A stretch of DNA of 13,739 bases from Pseudomonadota bacterium (GCA_030597865.1 JAUVQZ010000050.1:1-13739); one strand, 5' to 3'; shown: positions 1 through 7,871, counted from the first letter of the stretch. Made by a program: numbers and translations. Notes: generated by a model not told the origin, from the sequence alone.

Positions 1-725
1 CGGCGATCCACCTTTACCATTTCTGACCCCGGTTCAACGTCAACGCTGATACCGATAAGGGTATCCTTGACACTGGAATAGGCGGAGATGAGCTGGGTAT
101 TATGCATGATAAAGTCTGAAAGATCCATCACCGCAGTCTGCGGTTTTTCATACATGTTAAAATTTTTAAAGGATTTTAGCAGATGCTCGATCCTTGTTAT
201 TTCTTCAAAGAGTCGAACAAAATAAACCTCAATTTCATCAGGTGAGTAGCGGTCTATATTCTTCTGAAGAACGGTGAGGGCCATCTTGATGGAGTTGAGG
301 GGGTTGCCGATCTCGTGGCGGATGCCTGAAAAGATGTAGCCGACATTATTCATCGTCACGACAGCTTCGGCGATGGAATCCATCCTTTTCTGGTCAGTAA
401 TATCCTGAAGCAGGATGGAAACAAAACGGCGTGATTTTTCCGGGGAATCCAGGGTGTAGCCGATAAAACGCTCACCATGTTTTTTGACACTCTTGATCTT
501 CTTAGGGGGGTCAGAATCGAGAAGTTCGTTCACTGAAGACTCTATGACAGGATAGAACGAGTCAAAATCAGGAGAAAGCTTGATGAGATTAAAAATCTCG
601 GAGGCCTGCTGGTTGTAGTAGGTGACAACCTGTTTTTCGATGTCAAGAATGACAAGGCCGAGGTGGATTTCTTGGAGAATGTCCCTGAAAATTTGACCGT
701 CGCAGTCTTCTGGAGGGTGAGCCAT
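1..725 (-). CDS. PAS-domain sensor histidine kinase, 5' part (runs off the left edge)
   Basis: Reading leftward from the ATG at 725-723 there is an open frame of 241 codons with no stop before the edge. Residues about 12-112 look like a PAS sensor fold ending in the usual LQDIT. Residues about 115-200 are a HisKA dimerisation domain with the H-box IRHEIGNPLNSIK; the phospho-acceptor is His137. The window cuts the gene just before the expected ATP-binding N-box, so the catalytic domain is not seen. No membrane segment is visible in the part present, which suggests a cytoplasmic kinase of a two-component system. The PAS ligand and partner response regulator are unknown. The ATG has no clear Shine-Dalgarno, but the frame closes about 40 bases upstream and no other ATG precedes the PAS region. 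Transcription diverges from the PilZ gene to its right. Family call is strong; signal is unknown. Confidence 0.88.
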   Translation of the reverse strand, partial: MAHPPEDCDGQIFRDILQEIHLGLVILDIEKQVVTYYNQQASEIFNLIKLSPDFDSFYPVIESSVNELLDSDPPKKIKSVKKHGERFIGYTLDSPEKSRRFVSILLQDITDQKRMDSIAEAVVTMNNVGYIFSGIRHEIGNPLNSIKMALTVLQKNIDRYSPDEIEVYFVRLFEEITRIEHLLKSFKNFNMYEKPQTAVMDLSDFIMHNTQLISAYSSVKDTLIGISVDVEPGSEMVKVDR

Positions 726-1096
726 GGCTTTGTGAATAATGTTAGAATTTAGCAGGAAGAATGTTTATTTGCCAAAATGGTATTATTGTGCGAAAATTTT
801 TTTTGTCAAGTGGGTGGCGATATTGTCCTGTGAAGGCGGCTGATGCCGGGTGTTTTTTTGGGTTCAGAGATGTGATAGGGAGAAATCTGTTGCGTTATTT
901 CTCAAGGAGGGATAGGCCTATGTATGATAATTTATATGCATCATTTTAACAGGTTGTCTCCTAGGTGTGTTTCCTGTCTGCTGATACCTGTAAATTGGGT
1001 TTCCCTGATGGTGAAGGCTTTCTGTCTGGACGCAGACGTCGCCATTTAAGTCATGTATTTATTATCCGCCCATAAAGGGGGACGACCGAGGCTGTT
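726..1096. other. Divergent intergenic region between the kinase and PilZ genes
   Basis: This 371-base stretch holds the kinase promoter (782-809), a T8 run (797-804), a perfect Shine-Dalgarno AAGGAGG (904-910) followed by a nine-codon frame MYDNLYASF at 920-949, and a small hairpin GTCTG-GACG-CAGAC at 1024-1037. I found no convincing promoter for the PilZ gene and no riboswitch that I could recognise, including no clear match to the c-di-GMP GEMM class. A 62-codon frame covering 761-949 has no family resemblance and most of it is probably not translated. Confidence 0.5.
782..809 (-). promoter_or_regulatory. Sigma-70-like promoter of the sensor kinase
   Basis: On the minus strand a perfect -35 TTGACA (809-804) is followed after 16 bases by AATAAT (787-782), five of six matches to the -10 consensus. 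Initiation would fall near 775, giving a leader of about 50 bases before the kinase ATG at 725. Seen by eye; not tested. Confidence 0.55.
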
Positions 1097-1591
1097 ATGT
1101 CAAAAAGAATCCACGTAAATGCCGATAATCTGGCGGCAATCAAGTGCCCCCACTGTCAGAGCATGAAGCTTATCTCTGTGCACAAGTTTAAGGGGGTCAA
1201 GCATTCCCTCAAGATAAAATGTACCTGTAATAATAGTTTCTCAGTTGCTTTGGATTTTCGTGAGAGGTACCGAAAATCGACAAATATTGATGCCAAATAT
1301 GTCAAGCTCGATAAGGACATAAAGAAAATAGATAAACAGGCCCAGCCTAACTTGAAAAGCAAGGTGGCAGACCTGTCCCTCAGTGGCCTGGCCTTGACAA
1401 TAATCGGCTCCCATAATCTTCAGGTCAGCGATGAACTCATTGTGGAGTTTACCCTGGACGATAGGGCCCATACCCATATGAAGAGAAGGGCCATTGTCCG
1501 CGTGATTGGTCAGGGCTTTGTCGGCTGTCAGTTTGATAAGGTTGATTCTCCGGCCTATGATAAGGCCCTTGGCTTTTATTTGATGCCCTGA
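1097..1591 (+). CDS. PilZ domain protein with N-terminal cysteine pairs
   Basis: A 164-residue soluble protein. Residues about 50-160 match the PilZ fold that binds the second messenger cyclic di-GMP. The two ligand motifs are visible: an RxxxR element within RERYR (Arg55 to Arg59) and the D/NxSxxG element as DLSLSG (Asp92 to Gly97). The spacing between them is longer than usual because a lysine-rich stretch intervenes. Residues 17-44 contain CPHC and CTC, four cysteines arranged like a small zinc ribbon. The start ATG has GAGG at 1088-1091, five bases upstream. The gene stands alone between the divergent kinase and a strong terminator, so it is probably a monocistronic c-di-GMP effector. What it controls (motility, adhesion, transcription) cannot be read from the sequence. 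Metal binding is inferred only from the cysteine pattern. Confidence 0.82.
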   Translation: MSKRIHVNADNLAAIKCPHCQSMKLISVHKFKGVKHSLKIKCTCNNSFSVALDFRERYRKSTNIDAKYVKLDKDIKKIDKQAQPNLKSKVADLSLSGLALTIIGSHNLQVSDELIVEFTLDDRAHTHMKRRAIVRVIGQGFVGCQFDKVDSPAYDKALGFYLMP

Positions 1592-1618
1592 CTTCTGTCC
1601 GGGTATGTTTTGTCTTTG

Positions 1619-1655
1619 GGCCATGCTTTTACGAAAAAAAGCATGGCCTTTTTTT
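1619..1655 (+). terminator. Rho-independent terminator after the PilZ gene
   Basis: A 12-base-pair perfect stem GGCCATGCTTTT (1619-1630) pairs with AAAAGCATGGCC (1637-1648) around a six-base loop. Seven T follow at 1649-1655. It lies 28 bases past the PilZ stop and separates that gene from the next one. Confidence 0.9.
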
Positions 1656-1781
1656 ACGTAGCTGCCCTGGAATGACCGTGGCCTCTTAGATGGTTGTTGA
1701 GGGTGAAAAAAAGGGCGTTGTTGCCGTGTTGCCGCTCTCCAGCGCAACCCCGGCAGAGGGTTAAGCGGGTTGTGGCTATGA

Positions 1782-1792
1782 TGGAAGTGATA
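1782..1792 (+). promoter_or_regulatory. Ribosome binding site that decides the start at 1796
   Basis: The bases TGGAAGTGATA at 1782-1792 match the anti-Shine-Dalgarno complement AAGGAGGTGAT at most positions, with GGAAG ending eight bases before the ATG at 1796. The upstream in-frame candidates at 1694 (TTG), 1778 and 1781 (ATG) lack such a site at good spacing. Confidence 0.5.
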
Positions 1793-1795
1793 CAT

Positions 1796-2731
1796 ATGTT
1801 GTGGCAGGGGCTGGTCCTGCCCTTAATGAAGTTGCTTTTCTATGTTTCCCTGGGGTTGGCCATTGCCAATTTCATAGAGGCACTCAACTGGACCCATAGG
1901 ATAGCCCGTGTTTCAAGGCCGCTCATTCGTCTGGGACATCTTTCCAGCGACACAGGGGCGAGTTTTTCCATGGCTTTTTTTTCAGGAGTTGCCGCTAACA
2001 CAATGCTGGCCGAGGCCTTTGACCAGGGGCGCATTGATAAAAAAGAGCTTGTGTGCGCCAATCTGTTTAACTCGCTGCCCACCTATTTTCTCCATCTGCC
2101 CACCATGTTTTTCATCACCGTACCTCTCATTAAGGGTGCGGCCCTGATTTATGTTTCTATCACCTTTGTGGCTGCGGTGTTACGGACGCTGATTATAATT
2201 GTGGTGGGCCGTTTTCTGCTCGAAAAGAAAAAGTATGAGACCGTGGAGTTTGCTGAACGAAAACGTCTGGGTTTTCAAGATGCCCTTGTCAAGGCATGGA
2301 AGAGATTTCGTAAGCGCCTGAAAAAGATAGTTTTTTTTACTGTTCCTATCTACACGGTTATTTTTATCCTAAATAAGTCAGGGGGCTTTGGCTGGCTGGA
2401 AGGTTTTATGGCCGAGCATCTTAGTATTCTTTCCTGGCTACATCCCCAAAGCCTTGGTATTATTGTCTTGCATCTGGCTGCTGAATTTACGGCTGGTCTT
2501 GCGGTGGCAGGTGCCTTGCTTGATGCTGGAACCATGAGCTATCGAGAGATCGTGCTGGCGTTATTGGTGGGGAATATTCTTTCATCCCCTGTGCGTGCCG
2601 TTCGCCACCAGTTTCCTTACTATGCGGGGATCTTCTCCCCCCGCATTGCCTTGGAGTTGATTGTGTATAACCAGAGTTTCCGGGTCGGCTCCCTTGTTTT
2701 GGTGAGTCTCGTTTATTATCTGTTTTTCTGA
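1796..2731 (+). CDS. Nucleoside-recognition (Gate) domain inner-membrane protein
   Basis: A 311-residue very hydrophobic protein with roughly seven to nine membrane segments. It resembles the nucleoside recognition/Gate family that includes the spore maturation proteins SpmA and SpmB and parts of nucleoside transporters. The N-terminal half carries the typical small-residue stretch around FSGVAANTML and NLFNSLPTYF. A charged cytoplasmic linker (EKKKYETVEFAERKR) leads to a second membrane half containing LAAEFTAGLAVAGALLDAG and VGNILSSPVRAVRHQFPYY. The two halves look like a duplicated layout. The substrate is unknown for such stand-alone members, and the organism shows no sign of sporulation here. 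The start at 1796 is preferred on the ribosome binding site; 1778 and a TTG at 1694 are alternatives. It ends 14 bases before the transglycosylase gene, so the two are probably co-transcribed. Confidence 0.75.
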   Translation: MLWQGLVLPLMKLLFYVSLGLAIANFIEALNWTHRIARVSRPLIRLGHLSSDTGASFSMAFFSGVAANTMLAEAFDQGRIDKKELVCANLFNSLPTYFLHLPTMFFITVPLIKGAALIYVSITFVAAVLRTLIIIVVGRFLLEKKKYETVEFAERKRLGFQDALVKAWKRFRKRLKKIVFFTVPIYTVIFILNKSGGFGWLEGFMAEHLSILSWLHPQSLGIIVLHLAAEFTAGLAVAGALLDAGTMSYREIVLALLVGNILSSPVRAVRHQFPYYAGIFSPRIALELIVYNQSFRVGSLVLVSLVYYLFF

Positions 2732-2745
2732 GAAAAAGTTAATCT

Positions 2746-4479
2746 ATGCGTTTCTTCAGCCTCTTCCTGCTAACTGTTTTCCCCCTTATGGCCCTTGCCG
2801 GACCTGTGTCGGCAATGACCAGCAGTGATCCGTTTCCGGTCCACTCCTCCATGCGGCCTAATGTGGAATTCTGGAAAAAGATATATTCGAAGTATCCTTC
2901 CACCAAGGGTGTTCTCCATGACAGGAATAATTTAGATATTATCTATGAAATTATAGACCTTAAACCCCACGGCCAAGGCAGCCGTAATATTAACAGTAAA
3001 CGGGTCAAGAAGGCCAAGAAGCGCTATCAGGCCATCCTTGATAAGCTTGCCAGGGGCAAGGCGCCCTCCACAGGGGATGAACGCCGGATTTACGCCATGT
3101 TCGGTCCCAACCCGAAACGACATGCGTTTCGCCAGGCCCGGAACGATATCCGTTCCCAGACCGGGCAAAAGGATCGGTTCTTGGCCGGTGTGAAACGCTC
3201 TGGTAAGTATCTTGAGCGCATAAAGGATATCCTGAGAAATGAGGGCATCCCTGAAGATCTCGCCTATCTGCCCCATGTGGAATCTTCCTATAATTATGAG
3301 GCGTATTCCAAGTTTGGCGCCGCTGGTATCTGGCAATTTACCCGCTCAACAGGGCGGAATTATATGCAGGTTGACTACGTCGTTGATGAGCGTCGTGATC
3401 CCATTGTTGCCAGCCATGCCGCTGCCAAATTTCTTAAGAAAAACCATAAACTTCTCGGAAGTTGGCCCCTGGCCTTGACCGCCTATAATCATGGCCCCAA
3501 TGGTATGCTGCGGGCCAAAAAGGCAAAGGGGAGTTATGCCCGCATATTTGATGAGTATAACGGCAAAAGGTTTAAGTTTGCCTCGCGTAATTTTTATGCA
3601 TGTTTTATTGCCGCCCGCCATGTTGCAAAGCAGCATAGGCGATATTTCGGTAATATAAGCCTCGATAGGCCGGTTCAGTATCACACCGTTGAGATGGAGG
3701 GCTATGTGCCCATAGCCCGTATCTGTGATTTCTTCCATGTTGGGGTGGATGAGATCAAGAGGGTGAATCCTGCCCTGCGTCCCCCGGTCTTTAGCGGCCA
3801 AAAGTATATTCCAAAAGGCTATGAGCTCTGTTTACCCGGCAAGGCCCAAAAAATGGCGAGGATGTCCTCTGCCTTACCGTCCTCCCTGTTTGAAAAAAGG
3901 CAGAAGAGGTCGAAATTTTACCGGGTTCAACGGGGTGACACGGCAGGCAAGATTGCCAGGCGTCATAGGGTCAGTGTCAATGAACTCGTGGTGGCCAATA
4001 GTCTGGGGCGCCGGGCCACAATTTATGTCGGCCAGAACCTGCGTATCCCAGGGCTGGGGGAAAAGGCCACGGTGCTGGCCTCAGCAGCCACAGGCAAAAG
4101 ACAGAGGTGGGCAGAGCCCAGCATGGCCAGCTTAGGGAAAAAGGTGCTGGCCAAGGCCACTGCCCAGGAGGGTGCCCGGTTAGCGGTGCGCAGCCTTGCC
4201 AAATGGCGGCCACAGGCCAATCCCCATGGCCTGGTCGCGGCCCCTGAGGAGGATACCCCTGTCCTTTCCCTGGTGGCGCGGGCCGAAAAGAAGGTGGTTG
4301 GGCCTGTGGAAAATATGGTTGTTGCCCAGGCAGAGACGGTGGTGGTTGATATTCCAGGCCCTGCCTCGCCCCTTGTTGCCGAAGTCCCTCCAGTAGCCCC
4401 CTTAGTCCTCGAGGATATGGATGAACCCCAGATTCCTGCTGCAATGCCGGAGGTAGGGGGGGGGGTGCTGAGGAGATAG
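2746..4479 (+). CDS. MltD-like lytic murein transglycosylase with LysM domains
   Basis: A 577-residue exported peptidoglycan-cleaving enzyme. Residues 1-24 form a signal peptide with a likely cut after PVSA. Residues about 150-300 are an SLT catalytic domain: the motif HVESSYN holds the catalytic glutamate, Glu179, followed by FGAAGIWQFT and the substrate-groove motif LTAYNHGPNG. It should cut the MurNAc-GlcNAc bond, leaving 1,6-anhydro-MurNAc ends, in the periplasm. A LysM-like repeat lies at about 310-365 and a clear LysM (YRVQRGDTAGKIA) at 390-436. From about 440 the chain is low-complexity and rich in Ala, Val and Pro. The frame reads through a G10 run (codons 571-573) and stops nine residues later at TAG. 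The next reading frame continues with two more LysM-like units, so this stop is probably a frameshift product rather than the natural end. E. coli MltD likewise joins SLT to LysM repeats. Confidence 0.88.
   Translation: MRFFSLFLLTVFPLMALAGPVSAMTSSDPFPVHSSMRPNVEFWKKIYSKYPSTKGVLHDRNNLDIIYEIIDLKPHGQGSRNINSKRVKKAKKRYQAILDKLARGKAPSTGDERRIYAMFGPNPKRHAFRQARNDIRSQTGQKDRFLAGVKRSGKYLERIKDILRNEGIPEDLAYLPHVESSYNYEAYSKFGAAGIWQFTRSTGRNYMQVDYVVDERRDPIVASHAAAKFLKKNHKLLGSWPLALTAYNHGPNGMLRAKKAKGSYARIFDEYNGKRFKFASRNFYACFIAARHVAKQHRRYFGNISLDRPVQYHTVEMEGYVPIARICDFFHVGVDEIKRVNPALRPPVFSGQKYIPKGYELCLPGKAQKMARMSSALPSSLFEKRQKRSKFYRVQRGDTAGKIARRHRVSVNELVVANSLGRRATIYVGQNLRIPGLGEKATVLASAATGKRQRWAEPSMASLGKKVLAKATAQEGARLAVRSLAKWRPQANPHGLVAAPEEDTPVLSLVARAEKKVVGPVENMVVAQAETVVVDIPGPASPLVAEVPPVAPLVLEDMDEPQIPAAMPEVGGGVLRR
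4456..4465 (+). repeat. G10 homopolymer at the junction of the two LysM reading frames
   Basis: Ten consecutive G lie in the transglycosylase coding sequence, nine codons before its stop. GGAGG at 4449-4453 lies two bases upstream and resembles a Shine-Dalgarno. With eight or eleven G the frame would fuse to the downstream frame and give a protein of about 767-768 residues. With nine G it would end at a TGA two codons after the run. With ten it ends at the TAG at 4477-4479. Confidence 0.95.
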
Positions 4480-5051
4480 TGGCGGCCGAGGTGGTCAACC
4501 CGATGATACTGGTCGGAAATTTCGATGTTGCAAGGGTGAAAACCGTGAAGGGAACCACCATTGGCACCATTCAGGTCGAGGTGGAAGAGACCCTGGGCCA
4601 TTATGCGGACTGGCTTGAAATTCCCACCCGTAAAATAAGAACCCTTAATAACTATCGGTTCGGCCGCTCTATTCATTATGGCCAGAAATTGAAGCTGCCC
4701 TTTGGCAAGGTCTCCAAGGATGATTTTGAAGAGAGACGCTATCTCTTTCATAAGGAGTTGGTTGAAGACTTTTTTGTGGCCTTTAATGTTGATGGCGAGA
4801 AAAGCTATCGGGTGAAGAAGGGGGATAACCTCTGGACCCTATGCCACGACGAGTTTGATCTGCCCTTCTGGCTCATCAAACAGTATAATGCTGGTTTTGA
4901 TTTCCATGCCCTGCGCCTGGGTTCGGAAATTAAGGTGCCCATGGTCAGCAAGATCATTCCTGACAGCCATGTTGCTGAAGTGGTTCCTGCCAGTCTGCCG
5001 GGAAAAGCATGGGCCCAAAATCTCTCCCTGCAGAAGCTGGCAGGTCGATAG
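4479..5051 (+). CDS. LysM-repeat protein, probable frameshifted C-terminal part of the transglycosylase
   Basis: A 190-residue frame with two LysM-like peptidoglycan-binding units. One is at about residues 28-75 (TIGTIQVEVEETLGHYADW, ending LKLPF). A clearer one is at 109-154 (YRVKKGDNLWTLC, ending IKVP). It has no signal peptide, which a peptidoglycan-binding protein would need, so it makes little sense as a separate product. Its frame is open back through the G10 run in the -1 frame relative to the transglycosylase, giving a smooth join ending GGGGAEEIVAAEVV. If translated alone, the GTG at 4479 overlaps the upstream TAG by one base and has AGGAG three bases before it; an ATG at 4503 has GAGGTGGTC upstream. 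The real state could be one split gene, a switchable gene or two coupled genes. Confidence 0.72.
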   Translation: MAAEVVNPMILVGNFDVARVKTVKGTTIGTIQVEVEETLGHYADWLEIPTRKIRTLNNYRFGRSIHYGQKLKLPFGKVSKDDFEERRYLFHKELVEDFFVAFNVDGEKSYRVKKGDNLWTLCHDEFDLPFWLIKQYNAGFDFHALRLGSEIKVPMVSKIIPDSHVAEVVPASLPGKAWAQNLSLQKLAGR

Positions 5052-5052
5052 A

Positions 5053-5083
5053 TCACCTTGCCAAGTCTCATTTTTCAAGGTGA
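5053..5083. other. Inverted repeat between the LysM frame and pepN
   Basis: TCACCTTG (5053-5060) and CAAGGTGA (5076-5083) are perfect complements separated by 15 bases, starting just after the upstream stop. No T run follows on either strand, so it is not a typical terminator. It could be an operator or an RNA hairpin in the pepN leader. I found no convincing sigma-70 promoter in the 154-base gap. Confidence 0.4.
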
Positions 5084-5205
5084 CCAATAGCAAGAGATGT
5101 ATTGTTTCGGCTCTGCTGGATACCCATCATACATCTTTAGTTGCGCCGATTTTCTGGCCCTCCCCCTTAGCCAATAGCCTAATAGCAGGATCTGTCTGTA
5201 TTATT

Positions 5206-7851
5206 ATGAAATATTCTGAACCGAAAACTGTTTATCTCAGCGAATACCAGCCCCCTGATTTTTTTATTGATACGGTTGACCTGTCAATTTCGTTGTTTGA
5301 CCATAGGGCCGTTGTCACCTCAAGTTTGAGCCTGCGCCGCTCCGAACAGGCCAGGGCAGATGCGCCCCTTGTCCTTGATGGCGAGGAGCTTCTCCTGGTG
5401 GAGCTGGCTGTGGAGGGGGAAATTCTCGACCCGGCTCAATATGAGGTGGGGGAGCAATCCCTCACCATCTTCAAGGTTCCTGATACCTTCACCCTGCGCT
5501 GCGTTACGGAGATTTTCCCCCAGAAAAACACCTCCCTGGAGGGCCTTTACCGGTCAAGCGGTAATTTCTGCACCCAGTGCGAGGCCCAGGGCTTTCGCAG
5601 GATAACCTATTATCTTGACCGGCCCGATGTCATGGCCCGCTTCACCACCACCATTGAGGCGGATAAGAGTATCCCGGTCCTCCTTGCCAACGGTAATCTT
5701 GTTGAGCAGGGGGGTATGGATGGGCAGCGTCATTTTGCCCGCTGGCATGATCCCTTCCCCAAGCCCTGTTATCTCTTTGCCATGGTGGCAGGGGATCTGG
5801 TCGCCATTACTGATAGCTTTACCACCCAAAGCGGCAAGGTGGTTGATCTCCATATATATGTTGAGGAGCATAATAAGGAGCGCTGTGGTCATGCCATGGC
5901 CTCTTTGCAGAAGGCCATGAAATGGGATGAGGAGGTCTTTGGTCTTGAGTACGATCTTGACCTCTATATGATCGTGGCAGTGGATGATTTCAATATGGGG
6001 GCCATGGAGAATAAGGGGCTCAACGTCTTTAACTCCAAATACGTCTTGGCCGAACCTGCCACGGCCACCGATGACGATTATGAGGGCATTGAAGCTGTCA
6101 TTGCCCATGAGTATTTCCACAACTGGACCGGCAACCGGGTGACATGCCGGGACTGGTTTCAGCTCAGTTTAAAAGAAGGCCTCACCGTGTTTCGCGATCA
6201 AGAATTCTCAGCGGACATGACCTCCAGGGCCGTGAAGCGGATACATGATGTCCAGCTCCTGCGTAATGTCCAGTTCCCTGAGGACAGCGGTCCCATGGCC
6301 CATCCCATTCGGCCCGATCATTATATCGAGATCAATAATTTTTATACGGTCACCGTCTATGAGAAAGGGGCGGAGGTCATCCGCATGATCCATACCCTGC
6401 TCGGGCCTGAGGGGTTCCGGAGGGGCATGGATATCTATTTTGGCCGCCATGATGGTCAGGCCGTTACCTGTGATGATTTTGTCGCCGCCATGGCCGCAGG
6501 CGGCAATAGAGATCTCAGTCAGTTTAAAAACTGGTACAGCCAGGCCGGCATCCCCCAACTGCGGGTGGAGGGGGAGTATGATGGTCAGCAGAAGACATAT
6601 AGCTTACGGGTGGGGCAGTCGTGCCCTCCCAGCCCGGGACAGGAGAGCAAGGAACCGTACCACCTTCCCCTCAGGGTGGGGCTTCTTGGGTCTGATGGCC
6701 GTTCTTTGCCCTTTCGTCTTTCTGGAGATGGGGCAGAACCAGCCAAGTCGCAGATCCTGGATGTCCGCGAGACCCAACAGGAGTTCGTCTTTGATAATAT
6801 CCCGGAAAATCCCATCCCATCGTTGCTGGGCTCTTTCAGCGCCCCGGTAATGCTCCATTATCAGTATAGTGATGAGGACTTGCGCTTTCTCATGATCCAT
6901 GATCCTGATGCCTTTAACCGGTGGGAGGCCGGCCAGCGCCTATCCTGCCGTGTCCTGCTCCAGCTTGTGAAGGATTTTCAGGCCAGACAGCCCCTTGTGC
7001 TGGCACCGGAGTTTGTCGAGGTGTATGGCAGGATCCTTAAGGAGGCGGACGATCCCGCATTTGTGGCCCGTCTCCTTGTCTTGCCCACGGAAAGGTATCT
7101 GGGCGAGCAGATGGAGGTTATTGATGTGGACGCCATCTTTGCAGTCCGGCAATTTGTCCGCAGTGAGTTGGCCAGGCAGCTCTTCTATCCATTGCTGTCA
7201 TGCTATCACGCAGCAGTTTCTGATGCCCCATATCAGTATGATCCTGCCTTAAGTGGCCGGCGCCTCTTGAAGAACACCGCCCTTGCCTATCTGATGATGA
7301 CCGGCAGGCCGCAGGTGGTCGAGCTTTGCCTCAATCAGTTTGGCCAGGCGGATAATATGACGGACACCCTCAGCGCCTTTACGGCCATAATGCATAACCA
7401 GGACTGTGCCGAACGCAGATCCGTCCAGGTCGCCTTTTTCAGCCAGTGGCAGAATAATAGCCTGGTCTTGGATAAGTGGTTCATGGTCCAGGCCACAGCG
7501 CCCCTTGTCACCACCCTGGCCGAGGTCAAGGAGTTAACCAGGCATTCCTCCTTTTCCCTGGCCAACCCCAATAAGGTACGCGCCCTTATCGGCGCCTTCT
7601 GTTCCGCCAACCAGGTCTGCTTCCACGATAAATCCGGGGAGGGCTATGGTTTCTTGACCGATCAGGTTCTGGCCCTCAACAGTACAAACCCGCAGATTGC
7701 CGCGCGGATCCTGGCCCCCCTAAGCCGTTGGCAGCGTTATGATGACAACCGGCAGCAACTGATGAAGGCCGAGCTTGAGCGCATTCTGGCCCATGGGGAC
7801 CTGTCAAAGGATGTGTATGAAATTGCCGCCAAGAGTTTGCACGGCGCTTAA
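5206..7851 (+). CDS. pepN: Aminopeptidase N (M1 family zinc metallopeptidase)
   Basis: An 881-residue cytosolic aminopeptidase, close to the 870 of E. coli PepN. It removes N-terminal residues from peptides in the last steps of protein turnover. The exopeptidase motif GAMEN is at residues 265-269. The zinc site is HEYFHNW with His301, Glu302 and His305, plus the third ligand Glu324 in LKEGLTVF, all at M1 spacing. The long helical C-terminal domain is present to the end, so the gene looks intact. The ATG at 5206 is chosen because the protein begins like PepN there (YLSEYQPPDF). The same frame is open further upstream, but that part overlaps the LysM frame and shows no family resemblance. The nearest AGGA is about 15 bases before the ATG, so initiation may be weak. 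It probably leads an operon with the moaE-like gene 20 bases downstream. Confidence 0.96.
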   Translation: MKYSEPKTVYLSEYQPPDFFIDTVDLSISLFDHRAVVTSSLSLRRSEQARADAPLVLDGEELLLVELAVEGEILDPAQYEVGEQSLTIFKVPDTFTLRCVTEIFPQKNTSLEGLYRSSGNFCTQCEAQGFRRITYYLDRPDVMARFTTTIEADKSIPVLLANGNLVEQGGMDGQRHFARWHDPFPKPCYLFAMVAGDLVAITDSFTTQSGKVVDLHIYVEEHNKERCGHAMASLQKAMKWDEEVFGLEYDLDLYMIVAVDDFNMGAMENKGLNVFNSKYVLAEPATATDDDYEGIEAVIAHEYFHNWTGNRVTCRDWFQLSLKEGLTVFRDQEFSADMTSRAVKRIHDVQLLRNVQFPEDSGPMAHPIRPDHYIEINNFYTVTVYEKGAEVIRMIHTLLGPEGFRRGMDIYFGRHDGQAVTCDDFVAAMAAGGNRDLSQFKNWYSQAGIPQLRVEGEYDGQQKTYSLRVGQSCPPSPGQESKEPYHLPLRVGLLGSDGRSLPFRLSGDGAEPAKSQILDVRETQQEFVFDNIPENPIPSLLGSFSAPVMLHYQYSDEDLRFLMIHDPDAFNRWEAGQRLSCRVLLQLVKDFQARQPLVLAPEFVEVYGRILKEADDPAFVARLLVLPTERYLGEQMEVIDVDAIFAVRQFVRSELARQLFYPLLSCYHAAVSDAPYQYDPALSGRRLLKNTALAYLMMTGRPQVVELCLNQFGQADNMTDTLSAFTAIMHNQDCAERRSVQVAFFSQWQNNSLVLDKWFMVQATAPLVTTLAEVKELTRHSSFSLANPNKVRALIGAFCSANQVCFHDKSGEGYGFLTDQVLALNSTNPQIAARILAPLSRWQRYDDNRQQLMKAELERILAHGDLSKDVYEIAAKSLHGA

Positions 7852-7871
7852 CTTCTTTAGAGGAAAACGAT

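Noticed and set aside
761..949. 62-codon open frame beginning MFICQNG
   Set aside because: No recognisable family, no ribosome binding site at its start, and it lies over the minus-strand kinase promoter. Only its last nine codons have a good site, which is reported separately.
1024..1037. Hairpin GTCTG-GACG-CAGAC as a riboswitch or terminator
   Set aside because: Five pairs only, no T run, and no surrounding conserved riboswitch elements that I recognise.
1694..1795. TTG start giving a 34-residue longer Gate-domain protein
   Set aside because: The extra residues are basic and Cys/Pro/Arg-rich with no membrane or family character, and a better ribosome binding site precedes the ATG at 1796.
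4023..4751. 242-codon minus-strand frame over the transglycosylase/LysM junction
   Set aside because: Low-complexity composition opposite the Ala/Val/Pro-rich tail; no start signal or family. The plus-strand LysM motifs explain the region.
5084..5178. CCAATAGC repeated at 5084 and 5171
   Set aside because: Only eight bases, no symmetry and no link to a promoter that I could place.
4855..5205. Upstream in-frame extension of pepN
   Set aside because: It overlaps the LysM frame, has no similarity to aminopeptidase N, and the family-like sequence starts at the ATG at 5206.
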